Shown here piece by piece: positions 61,570 through 64,000 of a stretch of 64,000 nt of DNA (its first letter is position 1; every line of letters begins with the position of its first letter). The stretch is from Alisma plantago-aquatica. Lineage: Eukaryota; Streptophyta; Magnoliopsida; Alismatales; Alismataceae. A program made the position numbers and the translations under genes. The stretch spans positions 1,409,004,694 to 1,409,068,693 of the forward strand of contig OY856412.1 in the NCBI GenBank assembly GCA_963693085.1. The letters run 5' to 3'. A model generated the notes under the pieces. That model saw nothing but the letters and a program-made list of their open reading frames with translations, was not told the origin of the DNA and made no database searches.

Positions 61570-62700
61570 CCAAACGGTCTTGAGGTCGTTTGGATGACCT
61601 CCAAACGGTCTTGATACCGTTTGCCCATCATATCATCAAAATCCAAGTCAATCAATTAAGGTTTGAATCATTGGATTGATCACCAAATCAACAATTGATT
61701 ACACTTTAACTTGGTAACATTGGATCATCAATTGCTTAACCATACTCACCCCTAGACCTCCAAACGGTCTTGGGTGACCTCCAAACGGTCTGGAGACCAT
61801 TTGGATCAGTTCCAAATGGTCTTGAGACCGTTTAGCTCACCCAACCCTTGGATTCTAGTGAAAAATCATTAGAGTTTGAGCTATTGAGTTGATCATCAAA
61901 TCAGCAATTGATTGCTTTGTAATTTGGTAACTTTGGACCTTCAATTGGTCAACTATACTTGACCCCAGACCTCCAAACGGTCTTGGGTGATCCCCAAACG
62001 GTCTTGAGACCGTTGGGGCCAATCAACCCCAAACAATCAACTCAATTCAATGCAAATCCAACACTTAGTCGATTAGGGTTAACACCATATCTTTTGTCCT
62101 TCAAACACTTAACCATATCCAACCCTAGACCTCCAAACGGTCTTGGGTGACCTCCAAACGGTCTTGAGACCATTTGGGTGATCCCCAAACGGTCTTGAGA
62201 CCGTTTGGGCAAGAAAACCCAAAAAGTCATATCAATCAAGTTGAAAGTCAGCACTTAATCCAATTAGGGTTTACATAATTGATTAACCTTCAACTCACGA
62301 TTCCTTTAGAGTTAATCCCTTAAATTTGGAGGGTTATTAAACAACATAATTATGAACAGGAATCCCAAATGGTCAATGCTTGGTTAACGCCCTCAAACGG
62401 TCTTGAGACCGTTTGCCCAAAAAGTTCAATTAATCATATTGGAAAATCAGCACTTAATTCAATTCGATTTGCCTCAACCTACGATTTCTTTGGAGTTAAC
62501 CCCTAAAATTTGGTGGGTCATTAGCATACATAATTATGAACAGAAATCCCAAACGTTCAATGCTTGGCCAATGCCCTCAAACGGTCATGGAGACCGTTTG
62601 CTCCAACCGACCTTGTGAAACCGTTTGCCCTTCAAACAATTTTGCAAACCGTTTGCCCCAAACCGTTTGGCCAAAGGGGGGAAAACAAGACTGTTTGATA
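61570..62700 (-). repeat. Palindrome cluster, right LTR of B
   Basis: Counterpart of 53400-54500 with more intact CG steps, including a perfect 24-bp dyad at 62185-62208 (arms CCAAACGGTCT and AGACCGTTTGG). Confidence 0.85.
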
Positions 62701-63892
62701 AAGTAACATTGGTAATCATGCCCATCTTCTTCTACCTCCAGATCAAGGTCTGTTCTTAGTGGTTTTAGTTGCAAGAAAGCAAGGAAGAGTGGGAAAGAAG
62801 AAGAACTAAGTACTAATTGCAAGAACAAAGATATGCATAAGAAAGGAAAAGGTTTAGAGTTATAAAATCTGCCTTAAGGTCGTTCCTTGAGCTCCAAGAT
62901 TCCAAGCTTCAATCCTTTAATGGTGTATTGAGCTCCACAGGTCGGACAAGGGTGTTTCTCCAAGGAAAGGTTGGGAAACGATGGCTAGAAAGAGGAAACA
63001 AGTAAGGAAGACCATAAAACCAACCTTGCACCATGAATTCCTCCATGAATCCGAGCAAGAAGATGACCAAAGCTTACCTAGAACTCCTTATCCGTCCTCC
63101 TTTGATCCAGATCTCTGTCCTAAGTAGGTCTAAGCAAGGGGATAAGAAGGGAAGTGAAGGAAACGATCCTTGCTAAGTGAGAAAAGGTGTATATATATAC
63201 TTTGGGTGAAATTCCAACATAAGGACAACTTGTTTCTCCATTTCTCATCTAGGTCCTTCCTTCTTATAAGCCACGTTTCTCCCTTACATACTTAAGAAAA
63301 ACTCATCTTAAACCCAAGGTCTAAAGGTGAAGAAAGCCAACTTTTTACTAAGTTGCACATATAGAAGGGTTATTAGGCTTATAACTTGATTATTTAATTT
63401 ATAAGGGTTATCATTCTTATTTGATTATTAAATTGAAGTGCCCTATTCATCATTCTTACTCTAAATGATGCCAAGAGTCATAAATATACTCTAAAAGGTT
63501 TATTTTACAAGTTTCATCCCTCATTTTGGGTAAATTGCACTTTACACCAAAATTAGGGTTTTAAGCACAAGGATTGCCCCACAAGCTGCATCTCAGTGCC
63601 CAAGCTTGGGGAACCAATCACACTTCATCACATTCACTCTTATGATGTCTCAACACTAAAGGAACATCTTAACATGTGAAATTTGCAAGTTAACCCCTTT
63701 TAATTGGGTAATTTGCACATAGGTCCCTATATTACAAAAAAATATTACAACATTTTTCAAATAGGGCAGAAATGGAAATGTATGTTCCTTAGGAGCTTTA
63801 ATTACATTATCAACAGATAACCACAAGCATTTAATCACATGATTAAGAAAAACACCTGGGGTTAGTTCATAACCCAGGTCAGGGATGTTACA

Positions 63893-63897
63893 CAAGG
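63893..63897. repeat. Target-site duplication of element B, right copy
   Basis: CAAGG following GATGTTACA; LTR sequence of element D resumes. Confidence 0.93.
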
Positions 63898-64000
63898 CTT
63901 GTAGGTTATTGACTTAAAGGTCACATAATGGATTCAAGCATCTCAAGATCAACATTTGAGTAAGGTGCATGCATTAATATCTAAAGATTACATAAAACAC

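Larger units (their letters stand above)
49702..63892 (-). mobile_element. Element B: giant-LTR, gag-only non-autonomous LTR retrotransposon (14.2 kb)
   Basis: A structurally complete minus-strand element: TSD CAAGG, LTRs of 6,016 and 6,018 bp, tRNA-iMet primer site at 57861-57872, one gag-derived ORF, a stem-loop block, and a polypurine tract. No pol region exists; the whole interior is about 2.2 kb. LTRs differ by roughly 2-3% in blocks I compared, so it is the youngest retroelement here. Primer-side sequence, gag N-terminus, stem-loop and tract match element A, so both belong to one family that must use replication proteins in trans. Confidence 0.92.
57875..63892 (-). repeat. Right LTR of element B (5' LTR, 6,018 bp)
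   Basis: TGAAACGACC to GATGTTACA, colinear with 49702-55717. As the 5' LTR of a minus-strand element it would carry the active promoter; no clear core promoter was identified. The plus-strand frame 58622-58933 is the LTR copy of 50449-50760. Confidence 0.92.
42626..64000 (-). mobile_element. Element D: pol-less LTR retrotransposon (right end outside window)
   Basis: Direct repeats 42626-45941 and 48260-64000 (the latter interrupted by element B) flank a 2.3-kb interior. Orientation is minus: on that strand the left LTR starts TGTGATAACC and is preceded by TCCTTTTAAGGTGGGAGGA, a Tekay/Del-style polypurine tract, while a degenerate primer site adjoins the right LTR. No gag or pol is visible. 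The element is non-autonomous. Its LTRs do not resemble those of A, B or C. Confidence 0.8.
48260..64000 (-). repeat. Right LTR of element D, split by element B and cut by window end
   Basis: LTR sequence is 48260-49701 plus 63898-64000, colinear with 42626-44225 of the left LTR. The break at CAAGG coincides exactly with the ends of B. Confidence 0.82.

Overview
The window is intergenic DNA from a large, repeat-rich plant nuclear genome. The evidence is nested LTR retrotransposons with a tRNA-iMet-type primer site (TGGTATCAGAGC), a Sirevirus-like Ty1/copia element, a CACTA transposon, and a decayed copy of plant mitochondrial rps1. I see no intact host gene, rRNA or tRNA gene, or CRISPR array. 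Nearly all coding sequence is retroelement-derived and mostly broken. Family-level calls rest on motifs read by eye; no database search was run.

The layout is a stack of insertions. (1) The oldest visible layer is a Ty1/copia Sirevirus-like element on + (32315-39726): protease tail, integrase, reverse transcriptase, RNase H, a decayed extra ORF in the env-like position, a polypurine tract and a 3' LTR. Its 5' half lies left of the window. (2) Element C (minus strand, <1-32314) interrupts its protease region. C is an LTR element with ~5.3 kb LTRs, no gag and no pol. Its right LTR carries an rps1 fragment (7233-7682). (3) Element A (plus strand, 9321-30832, TSD ATATT) lies inside the right LTR of C. 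A has ~5.3 kb LTRs, a gag pseudogene, a 20-copy tandem array and no pol. (4) A 7.7 kb CACTA element (22752-30474, TSD TAG/TGG) lies inside the 3' LTR of A.

On the right, element D (minus strand, 42626->64000) is a gag/pol-less element with ~3.3 kb LTRs. Its right LTR is split by element B (minus strand, 49702-63892, TSD CAAGG), which has 6.0 kb LTRs and an uninterrupted but unusual gag-derived ORF with two zinc knuckles. Matching empty sites for A, B and the CACTA element occur elsewhere in the window: 1530-1534, 44099-44103 and 14326-14328. They fix these three boundaries and support the order.

A, B and C form one related group of giant-LTR, pol-less elements. They share the primer site, a post-gag stem-loop, a stem-loop just before the polypurine tract, and a palindromic block about 460-515 bp from the primer-side LTR end. 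A and B also share arrays of a palindrome (CCAAACGGTCT / AGACCGTTTGG) whose variants look like CpG deamination products. They presumably depend on an autonomous partner for pol. The region 39727-42625 holds nothing I can name.
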